Positions 1 through 6,287 of a stretch of 16,910 bases of DNA are shown here, piece after piece. The DNA lies in assembly GCA_036524155.1 (NCBI GenBank), contig DATDCV010000019.1:1-16910 (forward strand), written 5' to 3'. The notes beneath the pieces are model-generated. The model did not search any database. It had not been told where the DNA came from and was given only the letters and a program-made list of their open reading frames with translations. Each line of letters starts with the position of its first letter. Within the stretch, counting starts at the first letter, position 1. The stretch comes from DATDCV01 sp036524155. GTDB lineage: Bacteria > Verrucomicrobiota > Verrucomicrobiia > Limisphaerales > UBA8199. The position numbers and the translations under genes are program-made.

Positions 1-319
1 AAGGCAACTGCGCAAAACCGTCCGGGCTATGGAGACTCTATCGCGCCAAATCATGTTTTCCACAACGCCCGATACCCACCGCTTTAAACCGCTCAAACCC
101 AAAGACTTACGCCTTGTCTGAGCGCCATTCTGGGTTGACCCTGGGTTAGCAGCATCACCAGCCGTCGCGGACCGCCAGCCAGTCCCAAGGATACCGGCAG
201 CATACACACCGGCGAGCCTTCGTGCACCGTGGATCCCGCCAGACGAACTCGACTCAAGATCTGCAACTCCCGCCGCAAACTCGAATAACGCCAATCACGT
301 CAAGTCAACATCGCTGCCG
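1..319. other. No supported gene in left-edge stretch
   Basis: I see no gene that I can support here. A 61-codon minus-strand frame (93-278, TTG start) is open, but it resembles no family I know and has no ribosome binding site. A short word at 285-299 (ATAACGCCAATCACG) recurs with one extra base at 2622-2637, so this stretch shares repeat vocabulary with the large non-coding region further right. Confidence 0.5.
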
Positions 320-1639
320 TTACTTTTTCAGTCGATAGAACCGCGCTTGGTTCGTCATAGTGTTTGTGACCGTGTATTGCCCGTTCACAATTACCGGCGC
401 AGGGATAGCGTTGCTCCACATCGCCGTGCCCAGTTTTGTCGACCACTGCAAGGCAAAGGCGAGGGCGTTCGTTGGCCATTTAATCACCATGTTTGTCCCC
501 TCCCGCAAGCCGACGAGCCAAGGGCCGCAATTTGTGAACCACGTCTGCGCTGAGAAACTGCTCCAACTGTTACGACTGTCCCGGTATCGAACACGCCATT
601 GGTAGTTGCTGCCGTAGTTCAGCTTGTTAGCCGGTACTATCCAAGTCACTTTGTTGACCGTGTCCGTACCACTGTCGACAACAATGCTTCCGTTAGCGCT
701 CAGCACCTGCCACTGGCTCGCGGCGTGAGTGTCGCCGATGCAAGCAGGGTCTGGGTCGCTGAATGCGCTCGCCTCCAGCGTGGGCGTGACGGACACGCCT
801 ACGGCTCCGTTGGGCGGAGAAGCATTGCTTGGCGGGTTCGGTGCCATGTTGGGCGGTGTATAAGTAAAGAAGTTTGAAACAACGCTTGAGTAATTTCCGG
901 CGCGGTCCCGGCTGCGTGCCTCAACGGAGTTCAAACAAGGCGACAACGTGACGCTCCGTGTCCAACCGGTGGTGCCCGTGGCGTTTGACCAACCTCCACC
1001 GTTGATGCGCACTTCCACTCCTGCGAGACCGCTGGCTGGAGAGCCGGGATCACTGGCCGTGCCCGATGCCGTGGTCGGCGAAGTCGTGAGGATCGCCCCG
1101 TTGGCTGGGCTGGAAATCGCAACGGTCGGCGGAGTGGTGTCAATGTTCACTGTGAGTGTGACTGGGCTGGAGTCTGATAGATTCCCAGCAGCGTCAAAAG
1201 CGCGAGCGGTCCAGGCATGTGCACCGTTGTCAGCCGCAGTGAACGGCCAGTCATACGTGTAGGGTGCTGTCAGATCGGTGCCTTTGAGTATCCCGCCGTC
1301 ATAAAACTCGACACTCGTTACCCCCACATTGTCAGAAGCGGTAGCAGTAATGGTCACTGTCCGTGCGTTCGTGTAAGTCGTCGCGGTTGCCGGACTGGAA
1401 ATCGAGATCGTCGGACGCGTTGTGTCCAAGACGACGAAGCTGCCGATCTGAAAACCGCCGGAGGATGATTTTACGGCGTATACTCCTGTCCACGGGTCAA
1501 AAAACCCCACATACACGGTGCTCGCGCCAACAACGGAGTCATTGAGCTGAGCCGCACCCGTACTGCGGTTAGCCAAGGAATACGAATACGTGCCGGAGCT
1601 GTTAGCGACTCCCCCAGGAAAGGGGTCAGACCAGCACAT
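320..1639 (-). CDS. Secreted-type Ig-like/Fn3 repeat protein, probably 5'-truncated
   Basis: The 439-aa product is a string of beta-sandwich modules of the kind found in exported adhesins and polysaccharide-binding proteins. Residues about 73-165 and 166-262 are two bacterial Ig-like domains (each starts TTPPT/TTRPT followed by ISSPA, with an AFDAAGN or SRDRAGN strand near the end). Residues about 263-368 look like an Fn3-type domain, and about 370-439 form a C-terminal module ending in ARFYRLKK. No signal peptide is present: the ATG start gives MCWSDPFPGG, the frame stays open only 13 codons further upstream, and a TAG closes it. An exported protein of this kind should have a signal peptide and often other domains before the Ig repeats, so I infer loss of the 5' end by deletion or rearrangement, and the gene may be a remnant. 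The lack of a recognisable promoter or RBS agrees. Binding partner unknown. Confidence 0.6.
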   Translation of the reverse strand: MCWSDPFPGGVANSSGTYSYSLANRSTGAAQLNDSVVGASTVYVGFFDPWTGVYAVKSSSGGFQIGSFVVLDTTRPTISISSPATATTYTNARTVTITATASDNVGVTSVEFYDGGILKGTDLTAPYTYDWPFTAADNGAHAWTARAFDAAGNLSDSSPVTLTVNIDTTPPTVAISSPANGAILTTSPTTASGTASDPGSPASGLAGVEVRINGGGWSNATGTTGWTRSVTLSPCLNSVEARSRDRAGNYSSVVSNFFTYTPPNMAPNPPSNASPPNGAVGVSVTPTLEASAFSDPDPACIGDTHAASQWQVLSANGSIVVDSGTDTVNKVTWIVPANKLNYGSNYQWRVRYRDSRNSWSSFSAQTWFTNCGPWLVGLREGTNMVIKWPTNALAFALQWSTKLGTAMWSNAIPAPVIVNGQYTVTNTMTNQARFYRLKK

Positions 1640-2037
1640 TAATAGATATTGAGCCCGGCTTGGCGTGCTATTTCCGATCTAATGTCCCCATGCCACGAAA
1701 AATGCGGCTCCAGTATCCCGGACGCCACTGATCATCCGCCTTCGCCAGAACCAAGAGCTTCGGCGGGACGGCCGTCATGAGCCGCGGAGCCCAGCGGGAG
1801 GACATTTTGTGGACGATGCTTAATCCGAGCGCTGCTTCGCCACGCTCGACTTTTCGCGGCCGCCGCGTCTTCCGCGGTTAGTACCTTTTGTAGTGCAATA
1901 TTTCGAGCCTTTTGCGCCCTTTTGCGGCGACCCTCACCCAAGGTCACCTATGAAAAACTTTTTTTCACTTGGACAGCTTTTGTCCAACTGAGTTTCGTAC
2001 CGTGGTCGGCAAAAAGTATTGTGCTTTATGTCTGTGC

Positions 2038-2057
2038 CCGAGGTCTGCTGACCTCGG
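2038..2057. repeat. Perfect 8-bp inverted repeat, 4-nt loop
   Basis: CCGAGGTC, loop TGCT, then GACCTCGG form a compact hairpin on either strand. No T-run follows on either side, so it is not an intrinsic terminator. It could be an operator or just part of the repeat-rich non-coding DNA. Confidence 0.5.
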
Positions 2058-2390
2058 AACGCAGAACCGTTCTTTGACATTCGAAAAAGCGCCGCCGCCA
2101 CCCGACGGCGCCGGTCGACGCGAACTGGCAGAAGGACGCCCCTGCCGGGCGGCGGCCAAATCCCAACTCCGCACCCAAGCCCTGCAGACTCAGCGGGAGT
2201 AAATCGGACTTGATGGGACTTAATCAGACTTAAAAAAACAAAAACAGGCAGAGGAAGTAATCCCCCCGGCACCGGAAACCAACGCCAAACGACCAACGCT
2301 TAGCGCTTAACGCTTAACTCTTAACGGATCGCAGCCCCCCTCCGAGAAAAACATTTCAATCGGACTTCGGAGCTGGTATGTTTTTGCAGG

Positions 2391-2418
2391 TGCTACACTC
2401 TTGCTGCTACACTTCTGC
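2391..2418. repeat. Tandem 14-bp repeat, two copies
   Basis: TGCTACACTCTTGC is followed directly by TGCTACACTTCTGC (12 of 14 identical). The same CTAC-A/G-CTTTTGC vocabulary returns at 2458-2481. Confidence 0.6.
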
Positions 2419-2457
2419 AAGTCACAACCCGCCCGTGAGCAGCCACTTCCGCAATCT

Positions 2458-2481
2458 GCTACGCTTTTGGCTACGCTTTTG
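2458..2481. repeat. Exact tandem 12-bp repeat, two copies
   Basis: GCTACGCTTTTG occurs twice in a row with no mismatch. It resembles the 14-bp repeat about 60 bp to the left, suggesting a common origin by slippage. Confidence 0.7.
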
Positions 2482-2537
2482 CATCTCCGGCCCCTGCCCG
2501 GAGAAAAACATTTTCCCTCCTTTACGCCTGTAAACTT

Positions 2538-2585
2538 TCAACGCTTCAACGCTTTAACGCTTTAACGCTTCAACGCTCCCACGCT
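2538..2585. repeat. Octamer tandem array, six copies of TYAACGCT
   Basis: Six consecutive 8-bp units: TCAACGCT, TCAACGCT, TTAACGCT, TTAACGCT, TCAACGCT and the degenerate CCCACGCT. Loose versions of the same word occur at about 2297-2325 (CGCTTAACGCTTAAC) and 2613-2655 (TAACGC followed by GATAAC). The unit length is not a multiple of three and no frame uses it, so this is non-coding simple-sequence DNA. Confidence 0.8.
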
Positions 2586-2681
2586 CCGCGCCTCCGACCG
2601 CACCGTTACCACTAACGCTGGATAACGCCAAATCACGCTCGTTAACGCCAGATAACAATTAAAGCGCCCGCGCCTCCCCTT

Positions 2682-2993
2682 TTATCCCCTCATGGAATTA
2701 ATCTGGTCGAGGCGGGTTGTCCGGCGATGGCGGTAAATCGCGATGATGAGAGCCAAACCCACCGCCGCTTCAGCCGCCGCGATCCCGATCGAGAAGATCA
2801 CAAACACGATGCCGGTTTGCGCTGGCGGATGCGGCGCGAACCGCCAGAACGCGATAAAATTCAGGTTCGCGGCGTTAAGCATGAGTTCGATGCCGATGAG
2901 CACGATGATGGCATTTCGCCGCGCGAGCGCTCCCCCCAGCCCGATGGCGAACAGCAGCGCCGAAACAATGAGACAACTTTGAAGTGGAGTCAT
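2682..2993 (-). CDS. nuoK: NADH-quinone oxidoreductase subunit K
   Basis: Small membrane subunit of respiratory complex I, part of the proton-translocating arm next to NuoJ and NuoN. The 103-aa length is usual for the family. Three hydrophobic helices are visible (about 4-23, 28-50 and 60-87). The two membrane glutamates needed for proton transfer are present: E36 in the IGIELMLNAANLNFIAF motif and E75 in IAAAEAAVGLAL, which corresponds to E72 of E. coli after a short loop insertion. The ATG start lies 9 nt after the nuoJ stop, so the gene is probably co-transcribed and translationally coupled; I see only a weak RBS. Unusually, no nuoL follows; about 1 kb of non-coding DNA does. Identification is secure. 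Confidence 0.95.
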   Translation of the reverse strand: MTPLQSCLIVSALLFAIGLGGALARRNAIIVLIGIELMLNAANLNFIAFWRFAPHPPAQTGIVFVIFSIGIAAAEAAVGLALIIAIYRHRRTTRLDQINSMRG

Positions 2994-3002
2994 GCGGCGA
3001 TA

Positions 3003-3497
3003 TTAATCCGGTTCGGGCTCGCGCATCGCGATGATCACCGCGCCGATCAAAGCCGCAGTCAGCAGCAGTCCGAGCACTTCCAGGGGAAGGATATACCTGG
3101 TCATCAACTCTTCCCCAAGCTGCCGCACACTCGCCGGAGGCGGGGCTCCGGGCGGCACGGCCGTGGATTTGCTGGACAGAATCACCGCTGCCAGCACGAT
3201 AAACACGCCCAACGCAACCACCAGTCCCCCCCACGAACCGGGCGAAACCAGCGGTTCGCGCTGTGGCTCGCTCCCGCCAGTGAGCAGGATGGCGAAGACG
3301 ATGAGAATCGCGACCGCGCCCAAGTACACCAGCACCTGCGCAAACCCGGCGAACTGCGCCCCGAGTTGCAGGTAAAGCGCCGCCAGCCCGGCGAACGCCA
3401 GGCCCACCGCCAGCGCGCAATGCACCAGGTTGCGGAGAGCCACCGCGGCGATGCTGCTGGCGAGCATCACCAGCGCCGTGATTCCAAAGAGTATCAT
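3003..3497 (-). CDS. nuoJ: NADH-quinone oxidoreductase subunit J
   Basis: Membrane subunit of complex I that sits between NuoA/H and the NuoK-N antiporter-like chain. The 164-aa protein has five hydrophobic segments, at about 2-21, 27-47, 54-74, 87-107 and 137-158. The third one carries the NuoJ signature GFAQVLVYLGAVAILIVFA, with the pi-bulge helix implicated in coupling. The loop between helices 4 and 5 is rich in proline and alanine (VPPGAPPPAS). The start is 15 nt past the nuoH stop, and that gap holds GGAGAA about 9 nt before the ATG, a good RBS. In most bacteria nuoI, the 4Fe-4S subunit, separates H from J; here it is absent. Identification is secure. Confidence 0.95.
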   Translation of the reverse strand: MILFGITALVMLASSIAAVALRNLVHCALAVGLAFAGLAALYLQLGAQFAGFAQVLVYLGAVAILIVFAILLTGGSEPQREPLVSPGSWGGLVVALGVFIVLAAVILSSKSTAVPPGAPPPASVRQLGEELMTRYILPLEVLGLLLTAALIGAVIIAMREPEPD

Positions 3498-3512
3498 CTC
3501 CGGTTTTCTCCG

Positions 3513-4688
3513 TTAGTCGCCATATTTGTAGGTTCTCCTGCCGAGACCCTGGTTCTCGGCCAGCGCCCGCCCGAGCAAAACGTAGGGCCCGACAATGAGC
3601 GCAGCGCACACCAGCCAGCGCGGCCAGCCTGGCTCCATAAAACGCCATACCCCGGTCACGCCAATGTTCAATAGCGCCAGCGGCAGCATGAATTTCCAGG
3701 CAAAGTTCATTAACTGGTCCATCCGCAGCCGGGGCAAAGTGCCGCGCACCCAAATGAAAACGAAAATCAGCGCCAGCAACTTCCCGAAAAACCAAAGGGA
3801 CGACGGCACCACCTCCAGGAACGGCAACGGCGCCTGCCACCCGCCGAGAAACAACGTTATGGCCAGGCCGGACACCGCGAACATGCCGATGTACTCTCCC
3901 AGGAAGAACAACGCGAATTTGAAGCCGGAATACTCGATATAATATCCCGCAATGATCTCCGATTCCCCCTCGGGAAGATCAAATGGCGAGCGATTCGATT
4001 CCGCCGCCGCGGCGATCATGAACAGCACAAACCCGGCGAAACCCCAGGGCGTCAGCACATGCCAGCGGGGCAGCCAGCCGGAGTAACCACCCTGCGCCTC
4101 GACGATCTGAACCGTCGAGAGCGAACCGACATACATCAGAACGGCAACGGCCGATAAAATCAACGGCACCTCGTAGCTGATCATTTGCGCGATGGCCCGC
4201 ATCGCGCCCAGCAGCGAGTACTTGTTCCGGCTAGACCACCCGGCCATAAACACCGCCAGCTCGGTCGCGGCGCCGACGGCAAAAAAGAACAGCACGCCGG
4301 AGTCGAAATCCACCGCCACCATGTTCCGGCCCAGGGGCAGAACCGAGAGCGCGAGGAACGCGGCCACCACCAGCACGAGTGGCGCGAGAAAATGCACGAC
4401 CCGGTCCGCCCCACTCGGGACAACGTCCTCCTTCGTCAGCGTTTTCAGCCCGTCAGCGATGGGCTGGAGAATCCCCCAGGGCCCGACGCGGTTGGGCCCG
4501 TAGCGATTCTGGATTCGGCCCAGGCCCTTGCGTTCCAGGACAGTGGTGATGGCAAAAAGCCCCGCAAAAACAGCCAGGATCGCCGCCACTGAGATCAGCG
4601 CCGAAACAAGGGGCTGCCAATGGCCGGGCACCGCCCCAATCAGCCACTGTTTCAGCCTGACAAAAACCTGGTCCAAGCCTTCCGCCAT
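3513..4688 (-). CDS. nuoH: NADH-quinone oxidoreductase subunit H
   Basis: Membrane subunit of complex I that forms much of the quinone-binding chamber where the peripheral arm docks. Family signatures: ERKGLGRIQNRYGPNRVGP at 52-70, the acidic loop SNRSPFDLPEGESEIIAGY at 231-249 followed by YIEYSG, and WVRGTLPRLRMDQLM at 313-327 near the last helices. About eight or nine membrane helices can be counted. At 391 aa it is longer than the roughly 325 aa of E. coli NuoH, mostly because of an extended N-terminus (first 25 residues) and a C-terminal helix and tail ending in GRRTYKYGD. The ATG start is the first in frame after the divergent riboswitch region; no clear Shine-Dalgarno precedes it. It is first in a nuoH-J-K unit. 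Confidence 0.95.
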   Translation of the reverse strand: MAEGLDQVFVRLKQWLIGAVPGHWQPLVSALISVAAILAVFAGLFAITTVLERKGLGRIQNRYGPNRVGPWGILQPIADGLKTLTKEDVVPSGADRVVHFLAPLVLVVAAFLALSVLPLGRNMVAVDFDSGVLFFFAVGAATELAVFMAGWSSRNKYSLLGAMRAIAQMISYEVPLILSAVAVLMYVGSLSTVQIVEAQGGYSGWLPRWHVLTPWGFAGFVLFMIAAAAESNRSPFDLPEGESEIIAGYYIEYSGFKFALFFLGEYIGMFAVSGLAITLFLGGWQAPLPFLEVVPSSLWFFGKLLALIFVFIWVRGTLPRLRMDQLMNFAWKFMLPLALLNIGVTGVWRFMEPGWPRWLVCAALIVGPYVLLGRALAENQGLGRRTYKYGD

Positions 4689-4849
4689 TCACGAGGGCCC
4701 GACTTTCGAAAAAGGCCGTCGGGCGTCAACTGGTCTTCAAGATTGCGCTGAGTTCCCGGGTCCGCAAGAAATTGTTCGTTTCTTTGGGCGAATTGCCTTG
4801 GCAACCGCCGCGTGTTGAGTTAGGTAACTGGCGTTCTTTGAAACACAAT
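4689..4849. other. Divergent intergenic region, nuoH to riboswitch
   Basis: This gap must hold the promoter of nuoH (minus strand) and the start of the riboswitch transcript (plus strand). TTGAGT at about 4815 is a possible -35 hexamer for the latter, but I find no convincing -10 at the right spacing and make no firm promoter call. Confidence 0.4.
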
Positions 4850-5033
4850 CACAGCCAGGCGTCAGGGAACCCCGTGTAAATCGGGGACGGTTGCGCCACT
4901 GTAACGGGCTACAAGCCCCCAAGAGTCTCAGCGGATGCGTGCTGGCACGCGGACGTTTGCGGCAAGCCACTGGTTTCACCGGGAAGGCGGGAGCAAGGTT
5001 AAGGCCCGAAGTCAGGATATCGGCCAGGCTGTG
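4850..5033 (+). promoter_or_regulatory. Cobalamin (B12) riboswitch aptamer
   Basis: The conserved blocks of the adenosylcobalamin-riboswitch family occur in order. CAGGGAAC (4864-4871) is followed by GTGTAAATC (4875-4883), then GCGCCACTGTAACGGG (4893-4908), then AAGCCACTGG (4964-4973), then GGGAAGGCGGGAGC (4981-4994), and finally the B12 box AAGTCAGGATATCGGCC (5009-5025). The closing P1 stem is CACAGCC (4850-4856) pairing with GGCTGTG (5027-5033), seven perfect pairs. These elements are well known to bind coenzyme B12 and repress the downstream gene. It is on the plus strand and followed by a strong terminator, so ligand binding should stop transcription before the secreted-protein gene. Family assignment is firm; the ligand form (adenosyl- or aquo-/methylcobalamin) cannot be read from sequence. 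Confidence 0.92.
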
Positions 5034-5053
5034 CTCGTCGTGGCCCTCACCAG

Positions 5054-5070
5054 GGGCAGGCAGCCTGCCC
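5054..5070 (+). promoter_or_regulatory. GC-rich hairpin just after the aptamer (possible P13)
   Basis: GGGCAGG (5054-5060) pairs with CCTGCCC (5064-5070) around a CAG loop. It lies 20 nt past P1, where B12 riboswitches often place the hairpin whose loop kisses L5. The three-base loop as drawn is small for a kissing interaction, so the role is tentative. Confidence 0.5.
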
Positions 5071-5086
5071 GCTTCGTGACGGCCGA

Positions 5087-5112
5087 CTTCTCCGTCAAAG
5101 AGAAGGATGAGG
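5087..5112 (+). promoter_or_regulatory. Candidate antiterminator segment
   Basis: CTTCTC (5087-5092) pairs with GAGAAG (5100-5105). The same strand can pair instead with the 5' arm of the terminator: GAGAA (5100-5104) and TGAGG (5108-5112), with a three-base bulge, match 5154-5163. This is the arrangement expected of a switch between terminator and antiterminator. It is read by eye and not folded. Confidence 0.4.
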
Positions 5113-5152
5113 CCAGGCCGGTTCGCGGGTGCGCGCCGGCGTTCGTCGAATG

Positions 5153-5191
5153 CCTTCATTCTCCGATTTGCGGGAGAGTGAAGGTTTTTTT
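5153..5191 (+). terminator. Intrinsic terminator, riboswitch expression platform
   Basis: A 12-bp stem (5153-5164 with 5173-5184, one G-T pair), an 8-nt loop and seven T residues (5185-5191) form a textbook Rho-independent terminator. It sits between the B12 aptamer and the ATG at 5301 on the same strand, so it most likely works as the conditional off-switch of the riboswitch. Confidence 0.88.
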
Positions 5192-5300
5192 CTAAAGGCC
5201 GGGCGCGCCCACGTCCGGCCGCGGGACTTTCCCTCTCCGCGCTGGTCTCTCAACCGTTAACCGGCTCCGCCCATCGACGGGGCCTTGAAAGATCAGCAAC

Positions 5301-6287
5301 ATGCCAAATACTCGTTTGTTCGCGCTGGCACTAGCCAGCATGTCCGTTCTCTCTGTCCCCGGCTCACGGGCCGGAACGATCCAGCACGATTTCTCTTCCG
5401 ACCCGGCCCTGGCCGGCTGGCAGACGTTTGGAGACCGGAATCTCTTTGCGTGGGATGCCACCAGCCAAAACCTGCGCGTCACTTGGGATTCCTCGCGGCC
5501 CAACAGTTACTTCTACCATCCGCTGGGGACGATCCTCGCCCGCGACGACGATTTCAGCCTCGCGTTCGACCTGCGGCTGGACGACATAGGGGTCGGCATC
5601 GAGTCGAACAAAGTCTACGCCTTCGAACTGGCGATCGGTCTGCTGAATCTGCGCGAAGCCACCCGGACCAACTTCCTCCGGGGCACTGGCACGGACTCGC
5701 CGAACCTGGTGGAGCTGGACTATTTCCGCGATGCCGGCTTCGGCGCCACCCTCTGGCCCCAAATCGTCTCCAGCAATAGTGTGTTCAATTACAACGGGCC
5801 CGGCGATTACAGTCTTCTGGAATTGACCACGGGTGACTTGTTCCATGTCGTCATGACGTATTCCGCTTCAAATTCGACTCTTGCCACTACCCTCACGCGC
5901 AACGGGGCGCCATTTGGGCCCGTCAATAGCGTCGTGCTCAGCACAAACTTCACTGACTTCCGCGTCGATGCGTTCTCAATCAGCAGCTACTCCGACGCCG
6001 GCGACGACTACGATTCGGTCCTGGCGCATGGGATTGTCGACAACGTCGCCATTACCACGCCCGCACCCCCGGTCGCTAACATGACGGGTGGTTTTACGAA
6101 CGGCCTTTGGCAGGTCCGGTTCGACTCGCTCAACGCGTGGCGTTACACCCTCGAGCGGACCGAAGACTTCGGGTCCTGGAGCACGGCCTCCCCCACTTTG
6201 GGCGGCAACGGTACGCTTCTGTCGCTGGAAGATTCAAATCCACCCCATTCGCGGGCGTTCTATCGCGTCCGCGCTGAACGGCCATGA
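5301..6287 (+). CDS. Secreted protein under cobalamin riboswitch, function unknown
   Basis: I do not recognise a named family. The 328-aa product begins with a Sec signal peptide (charged MPNTR, hydrophobic LFALALASMSVLSVP, cleavage near SRAG), so it is exported. Residues about 28-250 are rich in beta-strand patterns with aromatic and glycine turns (DFSLAFDLRLDD, FHVVMTYSASN, DGHAGK-free but with VDNVAIT near the end), which suggests a concanavalin/LamG-like jellyroll of the type that binds sugars or small ligands. Residues about 265-328 form a C-terminal module (WRYTLERTEDFGSW ... RAFYRVRAERP) like that of the Ig-like protein at 320-1639. The ATG is 110 nt past the riboswitch terminator; the RBS is weak. 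Its stop overlaps the next start (ATGA). The regulation suggests a role when B12 is scarce, for example surface binding of corrinoids or a B12-independent substitute. That is inference only. Confidence 0.85.
   Translation: MPNTRLFALALASMSVLSVPGSRAGTIQHDFSSDPALAGWQTFGDRNLFAWDATSQNLRVTWDSSRPNSYFYHPLGTILARDDDFSLAFDLRLDDIGVGIESNKVYAFELAIGLLNLREATRTNFLRGTGTDSPNLVELDYFRDAGFGATLWPQIVSSNSVFNYNGPGDYSLLELTTGDLFHVVMTYSASNSTLATTLTRNGAPFGPVNSVVLSTNFTDFRVDAFSISSYSDAGDDYDSVLAHGIVDNVAITTPAPPVANMTGGFTNGLWQVRFDSLNAWRYTLERTEDFGSWSTASPTLGGNGTLLSLEDSNPPHSRAFYRVRAERP

Larger units (their letters stand above)
1640..2681. other. Non-coding, repeat-rich stretch of about 1 kb
   Basis: No convincing gene lies here: open frames on both strands are short, compositionally odd and unlike any family. 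The stretch holds small palindromes (TTGGACA/TGTCCAA at 1969-1987; CCGAGGTC/GACCTCGG at 2038-2057), tandem words listed separately, and a 13-bp direct repeat GAGAAAAACATTT at 2344-2356 and 2501-2513. None of the hairpins has the U-tract of an intrinsic terminator, so I cannot assign a transcript end for nuoK. Confidence 0.7.

Noticed and set aside
93..278. 61-codon minus-strand frame with TTG start
   Set aside because: No RBS, no recognisable family, composition not clearly coding, and flanked by repeat-type DNA. Only conservation in relatives would rescue it.
1969..1987. TTGGACA/TGTCCAA hairpin as a terminator for nuoK
   Set aside because: No T-run follows on the minus strand, and it is nearly 700 nt from the stop.
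2072..2090. TTGACATTCG as a promoter -35
   Set aside because: No matching -10 at 16-18 nt and no gene follows.
1732..2296. Open frames on both strands in the 1 kb spacer
   Set aside because: They overlap each other on opposite strands, carry hairpins, and give low-complexity proline- and arginine-rich peptides.
2727..3674. Long plus-strand frame of 315 codons through nuoJ and nuoK
   Set aside because: It is the antisense shadow of clear nuo genes, rich in arginine, glutamine and histidine.
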